This document shows positions 17,525 to 28,040 of a stretch of 64,000 nt of DNA, in pieces. Position numbers and translations under genes: made by a program. Where the stretch lies: positions 1-64,000 of the forward strand of contig JBEKJI010000006.1 of NCBI GenBank assembly GCA_050011315.1. Reading direction: 5' to 3'. Within the stretch, counting starts at the first letter, position 1. Each line of letters begins with the position of its first letter. A model generated the notes under the pieces. That model made no database searches and was not told the origin of the DNA. It saw only the letters and a program-made list of their open reading frames with translations. This DNA comes from Fen-549 sp050011315 (lineage in GTDB: Bacteria > Actinomycetota > Thermoleophilia > Gaiellales > Gaiellaceae).

Positions 17525-18029
17525 CGCTTGCCACCCTTTCCGAAAGCTTCTCCAGCGCCCGGCTCAATCTCATCGAGCAGGCGCTGCGGCTAATGCCGAG
17601 CAGGTGTGCCGCGGTCTCGGCCTCCATTTCGAGCAGAACGCGCAGCGCGATCACCTCGCGCTCGCCGGCGCTCAGCGACGCGAGCGCACTCTCGAGCTCG
17701 GGCGAGAGCCCGTCGCCGAATCCCGGATCGGCGATCTCGAACTCCTGCCTGAGCGCGTAGGCGTCCTCGCGCCGCCGGCGCCTGTCCTCGGAGCGGAAAT
17801 GATCGAGCGCAACACTACGCGCGATCGCACACAACCACGTCCTCGCGCTGGCCCTTCTCGGGTCGAAGCGCGCCCAGTGGCGGAGAGCCTTCTCGAAGGT
17901 CGTCGCGGTCAGATCCTCGGCGACCGAGCGGTTCCCGACCAAGTAGGCAACGTAGGCGTGTACCGCCTCGAGGTGATCGCGCACTGCCTGCGCGAACTCC
18001 GGTTTCCTCTCGAGCGTTGCCACGGTCAC
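17508..18029 (-). CDS. ECF-type RNA polymerase sigma factor
   Basis: 173 residues. Region 2 includes AYVAYLVGNRSVAEDLTATTFEKALRH (the -10 binding helix) and RTWLCAIARSVALDHFR; region 4 includes LSAGEREVIALRVLLEM and a HTH at AAHLLGISRSACSMRLSRAL. It lacks sigma regions 1 and 3, as usual for group 4. It is followed with a 17-bp overlap by a membrane protein gene, suggesting membrane-derived signal control. It lies 60 bp downstream of zwf but may have its own promoter. Confidence 0.92.
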   Translation of the reverse strand: MTVATLERKPEFAQAVRDHLEAVHAYVAYLVGNRSVAEDLTATTFEKALRHWARFDPRRASARTWLCAIARSVALDHFRSEDRRRRREDAYALRQEFEIADPGFGDGLSPELESALASLSAGEREVIALRVLLEMEAETAAHLLGISRSACSMRLSRALEKLSERVASDVQAR

Positions 18030-18088
18030 GTCGTTTATACGCCGCGGACGGGCGGGGCGTCACAACGCGGCCGGATCTCTTCTCCGCG

Positions 18089-19606
18089 TCACCGGCACCA
18101 GAGACGGGCGTCGCGCGACATCAGTGCGTCGGCGGCCTCGGGGCCGGGGGTGCCGGCCGCGTAGTTCGGAAAGACCGGCGCGGAGCCCTGCCACTGAGCC
18201 ACCACCGAGTCGACGAACGCCCACTGCGCCTCGACCTCGTCGATGCGCGTGAACAGAGTGGCGTCGCCGAGCATCGCATCCAGGATCAGCTTCTCGTAGG
18301 CCTCGGGCAGATGTACGTGGAAGGCTTGGTCGTACTCGAAGTCGAGCTGGACGGGCTGGATGGTCATGCCCTGCCCAGGCACCTTGGCGCCGATTCTGAT
18401 CGAGATGCCCTCGTTGGGCTGAACCTGGATGGCGAGCACGTTCGGGCGCAGCCCTTCGCCGGCTATCTCGAGGAAGGGCGGATGCGGCGCCGGGCGGAAC
18501 AGGATCACGATCGTCGTGGCGCGGCTGGAAAGACGCTTGCCGGTGCGCAGGTAGAAGGGTGTGCCCGCCCAGCGCCAGTTGTCGAGAAAGACCTTCAGCG
18601 CCACATAGGTCTCGGTGCTGGAGTCGGGCGCCACGCCGGACTCCTCGCGGTAGCCGAGCGCCTTCTGACCGTCAACCTCGCCCGGTCCGTACTGCCCGCG
18701 CACGACGTAGCCGGGATCGGGCGGAGCGATTGCGCGCACGACCTTGACCTTCTCGTTGCGCACGGCGTCGGCCTCGAAGTCGGCCGGCGGCTCCATCGCG
18801 GTCAATGCCAGCAGCTGCAGCATGTGGTTCTGAACGACGTCCCTGATCGCGCCCGCTTCCTCGTAGAAGCCGGCCCGGTCCTCGATCCCGAGCGACTCGG
18901 CCACGGTGATCTGGACGTTGTCGACGTAGCGCCGGTTCCAGATCGGCTCGAAGATGCCGTTGGCGAAGCGGAAGGCGAGCACGTTCTGGACCGTCTCCTT
19001 GCCCAGGTAGTGGTCGATGCGGAATATCTCGTGCTCCTGGAAGTTGGAGACGATGTCCTCGTTCAAGACCTTGGCGCTGGCTAGGTCGTGCCCGAACGGC
19101 TTCTCGACGATCAGGCGCACCCAGCCGCTGGGATGTCTCCTCTCGCCGAGCTTGTCCACGACCGTGCGGATCGCCGTGGGCGGTACGGCGAGGTAGTAGA
19201 CGCGGTTGCCTCGGGTGCCACGCTCTTTGTCTAGCTGCTCGAGCAGCTTCATCACCTCGGTCTCGCCGCCCTCCGACGAGAAGTCGGTGCTGACGTAGTG
19301 CATTCCGGCCGCGAGCCGCGTCCAGACGTCGTCGCGCATCTCGTCGCGGCCGAACTCGGTGACCGCCGCACGCATGCTCTCGCGCCACGACTCGGTCGAG
19401 TTCTTCGTACGGGCGACGCCGATCACGGCGAGGTTCTCGGGAAGGAGCCCGCGGAACTCAAGCGCGTACAGCGCCGGAATCAGCTTGCGGTGAGTGAGGT
19501 CACCGGAGGCACCGAAGATCACGAGCACGCAGGGGTCGGGCCTGCGCTGGTCACTTGATCCCACCTCGAGGGGTATCTCGACTCGTGTCTCGGTTTGCGC
19601 GCTCAT
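18089..19606 (-). CDS. zwf: Glucose-6-phosphate 1-dehydrogenase
   Basis: 505 residues. It oxidises glucose 6-phosphate to 6-phosphogluconolactone with NADP. The dinucleotide-binding motif GASGDLTHRKL is at about 32-42 and the active-site signature RIDHYLGKE at 196-204; EKPFG is also present. It is the last gene of the pentose-phosphate operon, 24 bp behind gnd. No opcA or lactonase (pgl) gene adjoins it, unlike many actinobacterial arrangements. Confidence 0.97.
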   Translation of the reverse strand: MSAQTETRVEIPLEVGSSDQRRPDPCVLVIFGASGDLTHRKLIPALYALEFRGLLPENLAVIGVARTKNSTESWRESMRAAVTEFGRDEMRDDVWTRLAAGMHYVSTDFSSEGGETEVMKLLEQLDKERGTRGNRVYYLAVPPTAIRTVVDKLGERRHPSGWVRLIVEKPFGHDLASAKVLNEDIVSNFQEHEIFRIDHYLGKETVQNVLAFRFANGIFEPIWNRRYVDNVQITVAESLGIEDRAGFYEEAGAIRDVVQNHMLQLLALTAMEPPADFEADAVRNEKVKVVRAIAPPDPGYVVRGQYGPGEVDGQKALGYREESGVAPDSSTETYVALKVFLDNWRWAGTPFYLRTGKRLSSRATTIVILFRPAPHPPFLEIAGEGLRPNVLAIQVQPNEGISIRIGAKVPGQGMTIQPVQLDFEYDQAFHVHLPEAYEKLILDAMLGDATLFTRIDEVEAQWAFVDSVVAQWQGSAPVFPNYAAGTPGPEAADALMSRDARLWCR

Positions 19607-19630
19607 CGCGGCGGCGCCCTCCTTCGAGCC

Positions 19631-20505
<875 letters not shown>

Positions 20506-20509
<4 letters not shown>

Positions 20510-21876
20510 AGCTCCTCCAGTCTGACGCGGATAACAGGCCGTCCATGCTCCTCGAGAGCCGCGAGATCTCCGGCCGCCTGAGCTCCGATCAGGCACCGGA
20601 ACCCGAACTCACGCCCGGGGATCTCGAGCTCCTCGCCGAGGTCGTCCAGCACCTGCAGGAAGAGGCCGTTCGCCTTCCCCCCCTTGTGCAACTGCCCGGT
20701 CGAGTGCAGGAAGCGCGGGCCGAAGGCGCGGGTGACGACACAGCCCGTCGCCGTGCGCACGCGCTCAGCGAGAGCGGCGAGCTTGGCGTCGTTCTCGAGT
20801 GTCGGGTCGACGAAGCCGAGGATGGCGGCGTAGCTCCCGGGTCCGGCGCCGGCCAGTAGCTGTTCGAAGTCGCCACGGGGCTCGAGGTCGGGCTCGGCGC
20901 CCGAGGCCAGGATGGCGCTGGTGCGATCCTTGGCCTCCTGCACGTTTGGCTGGTCGAAGGGATTGATCTCCATCAGCGCCCCCGCCACGGCGGTGGCGAA
21001 CTCCCAGCGGAAGAACTCCTGCCCCAGCTCGTACGAACTCTCAAGCCTGAGCTCGACCGCCTGGCGGTCCATGTCGCCCGGATGCTCACCCGGCGCCGGC
21101 ACGAGTCCCTTGCCCTGCTTTCCTGTCGACTCGGCGATCAACTGCTCGGCCCAAAGCGCAAAGCCGCTCTCGTGCTCGGGAATGCAGACCTTGTCGCGAC
21201 CCTCGCGCCAGCCCTCGCCGAGCGCCAGGCCCAGCTCGAGCCCGGGATTCCCCTCGGCGACACGGCAGGCATCGGCCATCTCCTGAGCGCGCAAGAGCAC
21301 CCGCTCGATGTCGATTCCCATCAGCGCCGCCGGAACGACGCCGAAGGGCGAAAGCGCCGAGAAGCGCCCGCCGATCGTCGGCTCGCCCGCGAACACGCCT
21401 GCGAAACCTCGCTCACCGGCCACCTTTTCAAGCGCACTGCCCGGATCGGTGACGGCCGCGAAGCGAGCACCCTTTTCGCCTGCCCATTTCCAGAAGAAGT
21501 CGAGGTGCGAGCGGGTCTCGATCGTCGAGCCCGACTTGGAGGAGACGAGCACGAGCGTGGAGGCAGGATCGAGCTCCGAGGCGAGCCGTCTGACCGCCTT
21601 CGGATGAGTGGAGTCGAGCACGTGGAAGCTCGTCGAGGCGAAGGCGCGGCGCATCACCTCGGGTGCCAGGCTCGAGCCGCCCATGCCGAGCAAAAGGACG
21701 TCTTTCACGCCCTCGAGAGCGCGCTTGCCGAAGGCGAGGATCTCTTCAACCTGAGCGAGCGAGCTCTCCGGCGCATGCAGCCAGCCGAGCCACTTCTCCT
21801 CGCCGCTCGAGGTCCAGAGCGAGGCATCTCCCGCCCAGATCTTTTCGACTATCTCGTTTCCGTCAACCGTGCTCAA
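20506..21876 (-). CDS. pgi: Glucose-6-phosphate isomerase
   Basis: 456 residues. The phosphosugar isomerase SIS folds show GMGGSSLAPEV, SSKSGSTIET and GGRFSALSPFG, followed by a C-terminal segment with HSTGQLHKGGKANG containing a catalytic Lys. Such short isomerases are often the C-terminal half of fused transaldolase-isomerase proteins; here the transaldolase gene is separate and overlaps by 4 bp. It links glycolysis with the oxidative pentose-phosphate branch encoded downstream. Confidence 0.93.
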
Positions 21877-22985
21877 CGCGCCACCTCCAGCATTCGTAGC
21901 TTGTTATCGATCCCGGTTTTCAGCTCGGCGAAGGAGTCGGCGAACTTCTGCACGCCTTCCGCCTCGAGCGTGTCGACGATCCCGTCATAAGAGACGCCAA
22001 CGGCTTCCAGCTGCTCGAGCACCCGCTCGGCCTCGTCGAGGCCCTCGCCGAGAGTCTGGCGCACCGTCCCGTGATCCTGGAACGCCACGACCGTCTCGAA
22101 CGGCATCGTGTTGACCGTGTCGGGGCCGATCAGCTCGTCGACGTAGAGGGTGTCGGGGTAGGCCGGGTTCTTGGTCGAGGTCGAAGCCCAGAGGCAGCGC
22201 TGAATGCGCGCGCCCTTGGAGGCCAGGAACTCCCAGCGCTCGCCCGAGAAGGCCTTCTGGAAGTGACGGTAAGCGAGCTTGGCGTTGGCCACGGCGAGCC
22301 TGCCTCGCAACGCCAGCGCCTCGGGCGAGCCGACCTGCTCCAGCCGCTTGTCGGCTTCGGAGTCGACGCGCGAAACAAAGAAGCTGGCCACCGAGTTGAT
22401 ACGGTCGGCGCCGCCTGCCGCCGAGACTCGCCGCTCGAGACCGCGCAGGTAGGCCTCGACGACCTCGGTGTAACGCTGAAGCGAGAAGATGAGCGTGATG
22501 TTGATCGCGTGACCCGCCGCAGTCGCGTCCTCGATCGCCGGCAATCCCAGGCGGGTGGCCGGAATCTTCACGTAGAGATTGGGACGGTCAATGTCGGTGT
22601 GAAGGCGAACCGCCTGCTCGTAGGTGCGCTCGGTGTCGTAAGCCAGCGTCGGATCGACCTCGATCGAGACGTAACCGTCGAGGCCGCCGCTCGACTCGTG
22701 TACGGGCCGGAGCAGGTCGCACGCCTTGGTTACATCGTTCTCGGCCAGGCGGAAGAAGACCTCGCTCGTATCGCCGAGAGAGGCCAGCTCGCGCAGTTCG
22801 GTGTCGTACCAGTCGCCCTCGGCGAGCGCCTTCTGAAAGATGGTGGGGTTGCTCGTCACCCCGCTGACCGAATCGTCGCGGATCAATCGCTCGAGCTCGC
22901 CCGTCTCGATCATCTCGCGCGAGAGCGAGTCGATCCAGACGCTCTGGCCCAGCTCCGTCAGCTGCTGCAGCCTGCTCTTCGCCAT
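21873..22985 (-). CDS. tal: Transaldolase
   Basis: 370 residues of the longer actinobacterial/cyanobacterial transaldolase type. The Schiff-base lysine is Lys140 in NLYVKIPAT; DSVSGVTSNPTIF near residue 40 and NTMPFETVVAFQDHG near the C-terminus match the family. It moves a dihydroxyacetone unit between sedoheptulose 7-phosphate and glyceraldehyde 3-phosphate. It begins 39 bp after rpiB and overlaps pgi by 4 bp, an arrangement equivalent to the known Tal-Pgi fusion but split. Confidence 0.95.
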   Translation of the reverse strand: MAKSRLQQLTELGQSVWIDSLSREMIETGELERLIRDDSVSGVTSNPTIFQKALAEGDWYDTELRELASLGDTSEVFFRLAENDVTKACDLLRPVHESSGGLDGYVSIEVDPTLAYDTERTYEQAVRLHTDIDRPNLYVKIPATRLGLPAIEDATAAGHAINITLIFSLQRYTEVVEAYLRGLERRVSAAGGADRINSVASFFVSRVDSEADKRLEQVGSPEALALRGRLAVANAKLAYRHFQKAFSGERWEFLASKGARIQRCLWASTSTKNPAYPDTLYVDELIGPDTVNTMPFETVVAFQDHGTVRQTLGEGLDEAERVLEQLEAVGVSYDGIVDTLEAEGVQKFADSFAELKTGIDNKLRMLEVAR

Positions 22986-23024
22986 CGTTCTTCGCTCACC
23001 CTCCGCTGCCGCTGCCGAAAGCCT

Positions 23025-23495
23025 TCATGCCAGTTCCCGGGCCGCGTCGCGCGCCATCTGCTCGACCTTGCGCAGGCGCGCCACGTAGCGCTTGTCGCTC
23101 GTGTTGAAGCGCGCGCCGAGGAAGGCGCGCACCAGCTCCGAGGCGAGCGCGGCGCCGACGATCTCCGAGCCCAGGCAGAGGACGTTCATGTCGTCGTGCT
23201 CGACACCCTGATGGGACGAGTAGGCGTCGTGGCAGATCGCCGCCCGAATGCCCGGCATCTTGCCGACCGCCACACACGCGCCCACTCCCGAGCCGCAAAC
23301 GAGGATTCCGCGCTCGGCGCCGCCCGAGCGAATCGCCCGCGCGATCTCGGCGGCCTGGTCGGGGTAGTCGACGCGGACGCTCGCGTCCTCGACTCCCAGG
23401 TCGATCGCGTCGCAGCCCGCGGCGGCAACCGCTCCCAGTACGGCCTCGCGCAGCGTGACGCCTCGGTGATCGAAAGCGACGGCGACTTTCATCAT
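23025..23495 (-). CDS. rpiB: Ribose-5-phosphate isomerase B
   Basis: 156 residues. The start is two in-frame ATGs directly after GGAGGAGAG. Motifs: VAFDHRG at the N-terminus, CGSGVGACVAVGK with the catalytic Cys, the His in CHDAYSS, DDMNVLCLG and NTSDKRYVARL. It interconverts ribose 5-phosphate and ribulose 5-phosphate. It follows tkt by 18 bp within the pentose-phosphate operon. Confidence 0.95.
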   Translation of the reverse strand: MMKVAVAFDHRGVTLREAVLGAVAAAGCDAIDLGVEDASVRVDYPDQAAEIARAIRSGGAERGILVCGSGVGACVAVGKMPGIRAAICHDAYSSHQGVEHDDMNVLCLGSEIVGAALASELVRAFLGARFNTSDKRYVARLRKVEQMARDAARELA

Positions 23496-23513
23496 CTCTC
23501 CTCCTGGAGTCTT

Positions 23514-25538
23514 TCACGAAACCCGCGCGAGCAGAGCCTGGGCCTGAGCCGTGATGTTCTCGGCGGTGAAACCGAACTGCTTCATCAGCTCCCCGCCGGG
23601 GGCGGACGCGCCGAAGTGGTCGATCGCCACCGAGGCGCCGCGCTCCCCGACCCAGCGGCGCCAGCCGAGCGAGATTCCGGCCTCGACCGAGAGCCGCACT
23701 TGCACCTCGGAGGGAAGGACACTCTCCTGATACTCCTCGCTCTGCTGCTCGAACAGCTCCCAGCAGGGCATCGAGACGACGCGCGGGCCGATCCCCTGCT
23801 CGGACAGCTTTCTCGCCGCGGTGAGCGTGGCAGCGACCTCCGAGCCGGTGGCGATCAGGATGAGATCGGGCCGTCCGTTCGCGCCCTCCGCCTCCCAGAG
23901 GACGTAAGCGCCGCGCTCGACTCCCGACGCCGCGGCGAGCTCGGAGCGATCGAGAACCGGAAGCTTCTGCCTCGTCAGCGCGAGCACAACCGGCCCGTCC
24001 GCGCGCTCGAGCGCCACCTTCCAGGCGTAAACGGTCTCGTTGGCGTCGGCGGGCCTGACGAACCAGAGATCGGGAATCGCCCGTAACGCCATGTAGTGCT
24101 CGATCGGTTGGTGCGTCGAGCCGTCCTCGCCGACGCCGATCGAGTCGTGCGAGTAGACCCAGAGCGACGGCACGCGACCGAGCGCCGAAAGCCTTATTGC
24201 CGGACGCATGTAGTCGGAGAAGATCAGGAAGGTCGAGCCGTAGGGCTTGAGCATGCCGCCGTGCAGAGCAAGGCCGTTGACGATTCCGCCCATACCGTGC
24301 TCGCGGACGCCGAAGGCGACGTTGCGACCGGAATGGGTGGCCGAGAAGAGGCCGCCGCCCACGAACTCCGTCCGCACCGACTCGGCCAGATCGGCAGAGC
24401 CGCCGATCATCGTCGGCGTGTAGAGCTTGAGCGCCTGCATCACCTCGTGCCCGGCGTCACGTGTCGCCATCTCCTTGCCGCTGCCGCTTTCGAACTCCGG
24501 CAGCGCCTGCTGCCAGCCGGGCTTGGGCTCGCCGCGCCAGGCGTGATCCCAATCCTCGCGCGCGTCCGGGAAGGCGGCGCTCCAGCTATCGAAGCTCTCG
24601 CGCCAGGCGGCTTCAAGCGCAGCGCCTCGCTCGAGCTGGCTCATGTGCGCGTAGACCTCTTCGGGAACGAAGAACTCCTTGTCGGGATCGGCTCCGAGCG
24701 CGATCTTGGTGGCTCTCACTTCATCGACTCCGAGCGGCGCGCCGTGGGACTTGGCCGTGTCGACGAGGTGCGGGGCGCCGTAAGCGATGTGTGAACGAAC
24801 GACGATCAGCGAGGGCCGCTGCCGCTCTCTCTTGGCGACCTCGATCGCCTGGTCGAGCTCGTCGAGGTCGTTTGCGTCCTCGACCAACTGCACGTGCCAG
24901 CCCTGCGCCTCGAGCCGCCGGCCGACGTTATCGGCGCTGAACGAGATCGAAGTGGCGCCGTCGATCGTGATCCGGTTTGAGTCGTAGAAAACGACGAGCT
25001 TACCGAGACCGAGCTGGCCGGCGATCGAGGCGGCCTCACTCGAGATTCCTTCCATCAGATCGCCGTCGGAGCAGATGACGTAAGCGTCGTGATCGACAAC
25101 AGCGTGACCGGGCCGGTTGAAGCGATCGCCGAGATAGCGCTCCGCGATGCCGAAACCGACCGCGTTGGCGAGCCCCTGCCCGAGCGGGCCGGTGGTCGTC
25201 TCGACACCGGGCGTTACGAACTGCTCCGGGTGGCCCGGCGTATGTGAGCCCCACTGGCGGAACTGCTTCAGGTCGTCGAGGCTCAGATCGTAGCCGCTCA
25301 AATGCAGCGCCGCGTACTGGAGCATGCAGGCGTGCCCGGCCGAGAGGACGAAGCGGTCGCGGTTCGGCCAGCCGGGGTTGGTGGGGTTGTGGCGCAGGTG
25401 CTTGGTGTAGAGAAGGTAGGCGAGCGGCGCCAGCGCCATGGCTGTGCCGGGATGGCCCGAGTTCGCCTTCTGCACGGCGTCCATCGCCAGCGTTCGAAAG
25501 GCGAGAATCGATTGCTGGCGGATGTCTGAATTCGTCAC
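23514..25538 (-). CDS. tkt: Transketolase
   Basis: 674 residues, full length, GTG start at 25538 with TAGGAG upstream. Thiamine diphosphate binding shows CSDGDLMEG; the substrate and cofactor residues include the early KANSGHPG, FGVREHGMGGI and THQPIEHY. It moves two-carbon units between ketose and aldose phosphates. It is the first gene of the six-gene operon tkt-rpiB-tal-pgi-gnd-zwf, which covers the nonoxidative branch, the isomerase and both dehydrogenases. Confidence 0.97.
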   Translation of the reverse strand: MTNSDIRQQSILAFRTLAMDAVQKANSGHPGTAMALAPLAYLLYTKHLRHNPTNPGWPNRDRFVLSAGHACMLQYAALHLSGYDLSLDDLKQFRQWGSHTPGHPEQFVTPGVETTTGPLGQGLANAVGFGIAERYLGDRFNRPGHAVVDHDAYVICSDGDLMEGISSEAASIAGQLGLGKLVVFYDSNRITIDGATSISFSADNVGRRLEAQGWHVQLVEDANDLDELDQAIEVAKRERQRPSLIVVRSHIAYGAPHLVDTAKSHGAPLGVDEVRATKIALGADPDKEFFVPEEVYAHMSQLERGAALEAAWRESFDSWSAAFPDAREDWDHAWRGEPKPGWQQALPEFESGSGKEMATRDAGHEVMQALKLYTPTMIGGSADLAESVRTEFVGGGLFSATHSGRNVAFGVREHGMGGIVNGLALHGGMLKPYGSTFLIFSDYMRPAIRLSALGRVPSLWVYSHDSIGVGEDGSTHQPIEHYMALRAIPDLWFVRPADANETVYAWKVALERADGPVVLALTRQKLPVLDRSELAAASGVERGAYVLWEAEGANGRPDLILIATGSEVAATLTAARKLSEQGIGPRVVSMPCWELFEQQSEEYQESVLPSEVQVRLSVEAGISLGWRRWVGERGASVAIDHFGASAPGGELMKQFGFTAENITAQAQALLARVS

Positions 25539-25729
25539 GATGCTCCTACGGTTGCTCTATACCCTGTTGCTACACGATATGCATCAGGACCGAAGCGCAG
25601 AGCGGTTAGCGTCGTTTAGTGGATGATCGAGGGCTTTTACCAACTCGGCGCATGATGCAGTAGGTTCCAGCAGATGCGTTTTTCGAGCCCTTCACGCGGA
25701 TGCACCGGCCTGTTTCCGGCTCGACTCCG

Positions 25730-26260
25730 ATGACCCGCTGGCGCGTTCACGGCGAGCGAGCGCTCTATCGGAGCTACTGGCTCGACCTGAAGCTCGTGGA
25801 CGTCGAGCTTCCCTCCGGCGTTCGCTTCGAGCACCACGTGGTGCGCACACCGAGAGCGGCCGCGGCGGCGGTCGTCCGCGCTTCCGAGCGCGGCGTGCTA
25901 CTAATCTACCGCCACCGTTTCATCACCGGCAGCTGGGGCTGGGAGGTACCGGCGGGCGGGGTCGACCCTGGCGAGACGCCCGGGCAGGCCGCGCGCCGCG
26001 AGACGATCGAGGAGGCGGGCTGGGAGCCTGGGCCGCTGCGGCTGATCGGCACCTACTTCCCCACGAACGGCCTCTGCGACCAGGCCTTCCACGTCCTGAC
26101 GGCGACGGGCGCGCGCCACGTTGGCGAGCCGAGTAGCCGCGACGAGACCGAGCGCGTCGCCTGGATGGCCGAAGACGAGGTGAAAGAGCTGATTCGCCGC
26201 AACGAGATCCACGACGGTTTCTCGCTCACCGCGCTCCTCTGGGCGTTCGCGTCCCTCTAG
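25730..26260 (+). CDS. NUDIX hydrolase (ADP-ribose pyrophosphatase-like)
   Basis: 176 residues from ATG 25730; an ATG at 25700 would add 10. The Nudix box is intact: GGVDPGETPGQAARRETIEE followed by AGW, fitting G-x5-E-x7-R-E-U-x-E-E-x-G-U. The N-terminal strands (LDLKLVDVELPSG...FEHHVVRTP) match the ADP-ribose/nucleotide-sugar pyrophosphatase subgroup. It probably cleaves a nucleoside diphosphate linked to another group; substrate not determinable. It stands divergent from tkt. Confidence 0.88.
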   Translation: MTRWRVHGERALYRSYWLDLKLVDVELPSGVRFEHHVVRTPRAAAAAVVRASERGVLLIYRHRFITGSWGWEVPAGGVDPGETPGQAARRETIEEAGWEPGPLRLIGTYFPTNGLCDQAFHVLTATGARHVGEPSSRDETERVAWMAEDEVKELIRRNEIHDGFSLTALLWAFASL

Positions 26261-26331
26261 AACTCATCTCGGGTTGCGCGCCGGCGAGAGCGACAGTTGT
26301 TTGGGGAAGGGTGCGATATTCTCGCTGGCCG

Positions 26332-27132
26332 ATGGATAGGCACATGCAGACGAACCTGGCGCGCTGGAACGAACTCGTCGGCGTGCACGCGCGCTCGCGG
26401 GATGTCTACGACCTGGACGCGTTTCGGGCGGGTCGCTCGACGCTGAGACCGATCGAGCTCGAGGAGGTAGGCGACGTGCGCGGCAAGCGCCTCCTCCACC
26501 TTCAGTGCCACTTCGGCATGGACACCGTCTCGTGGGGGAGACGGGGCGCAACCGTCGTGGGAGTCGATTTCTCGGCAGAGGCGATCAGCCTTGCACGCGA
26601 ACTCGACGCTGACCTCGGCGTTGGAGCGGAGTTCGTGTGCTCAGACGTCTACGACCTGCCCAGGAAGCTCGAAGGCGCGTTCGACATCGTCTTCACCTCC
26701 TACGGCGTCCTCTGCTGGCTCCCCGACCTCACGGCGTGGGGCAAGGTCATCAGCCACTTCCTCGCACCCGGCGGCTTCTTCTACATCGTCGATCAGCATC
26801 CCGCAGGCGGCATGCTCGGCGACCAGGATGATGGGCTCGTCGCGAGCGAACCGTACTTCGACGTCGGCCCGATCGAAGTGACTGGCGACGGCTCGTATGC
26901 CGACCGGAGCGCGGTCGTCGAGCACAAGACGTCCTACCAGTGGCAACACTCGCTATCGGACATCATCAACGCGCTCGCGGGCAGTGGACTGCAGGTCGAG
27001 TTCCTGCACGAGTTCCCTTTCAGCATGTTCCAGTGGCTGCCATCGATGGTGAAGAGCGAGGACGGATGGTGGCGCGTTCCCGGCCACGACAACGTCCCCT
27101 TCCTCTTCTCGCTCAAGGCGTCGAAGTCGTAG
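26332..27132 (+). CDS. SAM-dependent methyltransferase (class I)
   Basis: 266 residues from ATG 26332 (alternatives GTG 26311, ATG 26344). The SAM-binding motif I is LLHLQCHFGMDT, motif II GVDFSAEAI, followed by VCSDVYDLP and FDIVFTSYGVLCWLPD. The C-terminal part (from about 180) has aromatic strands typical of small-molecule methyltransferases. Substrate unknown. It is 71 bp after the Nudix gene on the same strand; no functional link is evident. Confidence 0.85.
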   Translation: MDRHMQTNLARWNELVGVHARSRDVYDLDAFRAGRSTLRPIELEEVGDVRGKRLLHLQCHFGMDTVSWGRRGATVVGVDFSAEAISLARELDADLGVGAEFVCSDVYDLPRKLEGAFDIVFTSYGVLCWLPDLTAWGKVISHFLAPGGFFYIVDQHPAGGMLGDQDDGLVASEPYFDVGPIEVTGDGSYADRSAVVEHKTSYQWQHSLSDIINALAGSGLQVEFLHEFPFSMFQWLPSMVKSEDGWWRVPGHDNVPFLFSLKASKS

Positions 27133-27195
27133 GTCGCTATCCGTCTGCCGCGCGCAGGCGTGGCGATCTGCGCGGAGCAGAGGGCAGTGTTTCGG

Positions 27196-27222
27196 GCGTG
27201 TAGGCCTCGCGGAATTGGCCCT
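27196..27222. repeat. Dispersed intergenic hairpin repeat, copy C
   Basis: GTGTAGGCCT-CGCGGAA-TTGGCCCT; GGCC (27203-27206) pairs GGCC (27217-27220). It is related to the hairpins at 5081-5117 and 6356-6390, sharing GTGT, AGGCCT and the loop core GCGGAA. It lies in the gap between convergent genes. Confidence 0.45.
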
Positions 27223-27266
27223 AAGGACAACGCATCGTGCCGCCAGGCCGACCAGGCTGCGAAGTT

Positions 27267-27287
27267 GCTTCGTTTTAAAAGGGGTTC
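27267..27287. repeat. Short dispersed repeat, copy 1
   Basis: GCTTCGTTTTAAAAGG then GGTTC; near-identical to 38205-38226. On the minus strand it begins directly at the stop codon of the amidase gene. It contains the palindrome TTTTAAAA. It may be an IS end remnant or a 3'-end element. Confidence 0.45.
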
Positions 27288-28019
27288 CTAGCAGCCGGTC
27301 GGGCGCAGCTTAGGCTGCGAGCCGAGCGCGATTCCGTACTGGCCGGCGAGCGCCCGCAAATCGTTCCGGTAGACGATCATGTCCTGCCTTCTCCAGTCGC
27401 CGTGGGTCTGGCAGCGCCAGGCGGCGTAGAGCTCGTGGTGGTAGGGGCTCGAGAGGCTCTCGTTGTGCCCGATGACGTTCTGCAGCTTGATGTGAAACTG
27501 CTGCGTGAGCCAGAGGGTCAGCGCGAGCGAGGCTCGAAGCTGGCGGGGATTGTCGAGGATCTGCGCGTCGCTCGTGCCGACGTGCTCGATCCCGATCGCC
27601 GTGTAGTTCAGGCCGACCGTGTGCCGGCACATCGTCCCGAGCGAGACGAGCTGGTAGATCGTCCCGTCGGTGTCGATGATGAAGTGAGCGCAGGTTCCGG
27701 GCAGTTCGTGCAGCTCGGAGTCGGGCGCGTCGGAGACGAAGGTGTAGTAGGCGGAGCTGAAGCTCGACGACGCCGTATAGTGCTCGACGATGACGTGCGG
27801 ATGTTGCAGCCGCCAGGTGTTGATTCCGTAGTGGCGTCTGGCGTAGGCGGCCATCTCGGCCTTTCTCTTCGCGCCGAACGGAATCGGCTTCCAGACGATA
27901 TGGGGCTTCGGAACGCTCGCGGCGGTGGCGGCGACCGCCGGTTGCGCGCTCTGACTCCGAGCCTGCGCCCCGGCGAAGAGCGCTAGGGCGATGAACATAA
28001 CCAGGAGAATCCGGCGCAT
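27288..28019 (-). CDS. Secreted N-acetylmuramoyl-L-alanine amidase-like protein (Amidase_2)
   Basis: 243 residues with a signal peptide (about 1-21, ending AGAQA). The amidase_2/PGRP fold shows VIVEHYTASSSF (zinc His), CAHFIIDTDGTIYQLV, TVGLNYTAIGIEHVG and IGHNESLSSPYH with the later zinc-ligand His. It would cleave the amide between muramic acid and L-Ala in peptidoglycan outside the cell. It starts 21 bp downstream of the NIPSNAP gene on the same strand. Confidence 0.87.
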   Translation of the reverse strand: MRRILLVMFIALALFAGAQARSQSAQPAVAATAASVPKPHIVWKPIPFGAKRKAEMAAYARRHYGINTWRLQHPHVIVEHYTASSSFSSAYYTFVSDAPDSELHELPGTCAHFIIDTDGTIYQLVSLGTMCRHTVGLNYTAIGIEHVGTSDAQILDNPRQLRASLALTLWLTQQFHIKLQNVIGHNESLSSPYHHELYAAWRCQTHGDWRRQDMIVYRNDLRALAGQYGIALGSQPKLRPTGC

Positions 28020-28040
28020 ACGAGTACCGAGCTGACCCGC

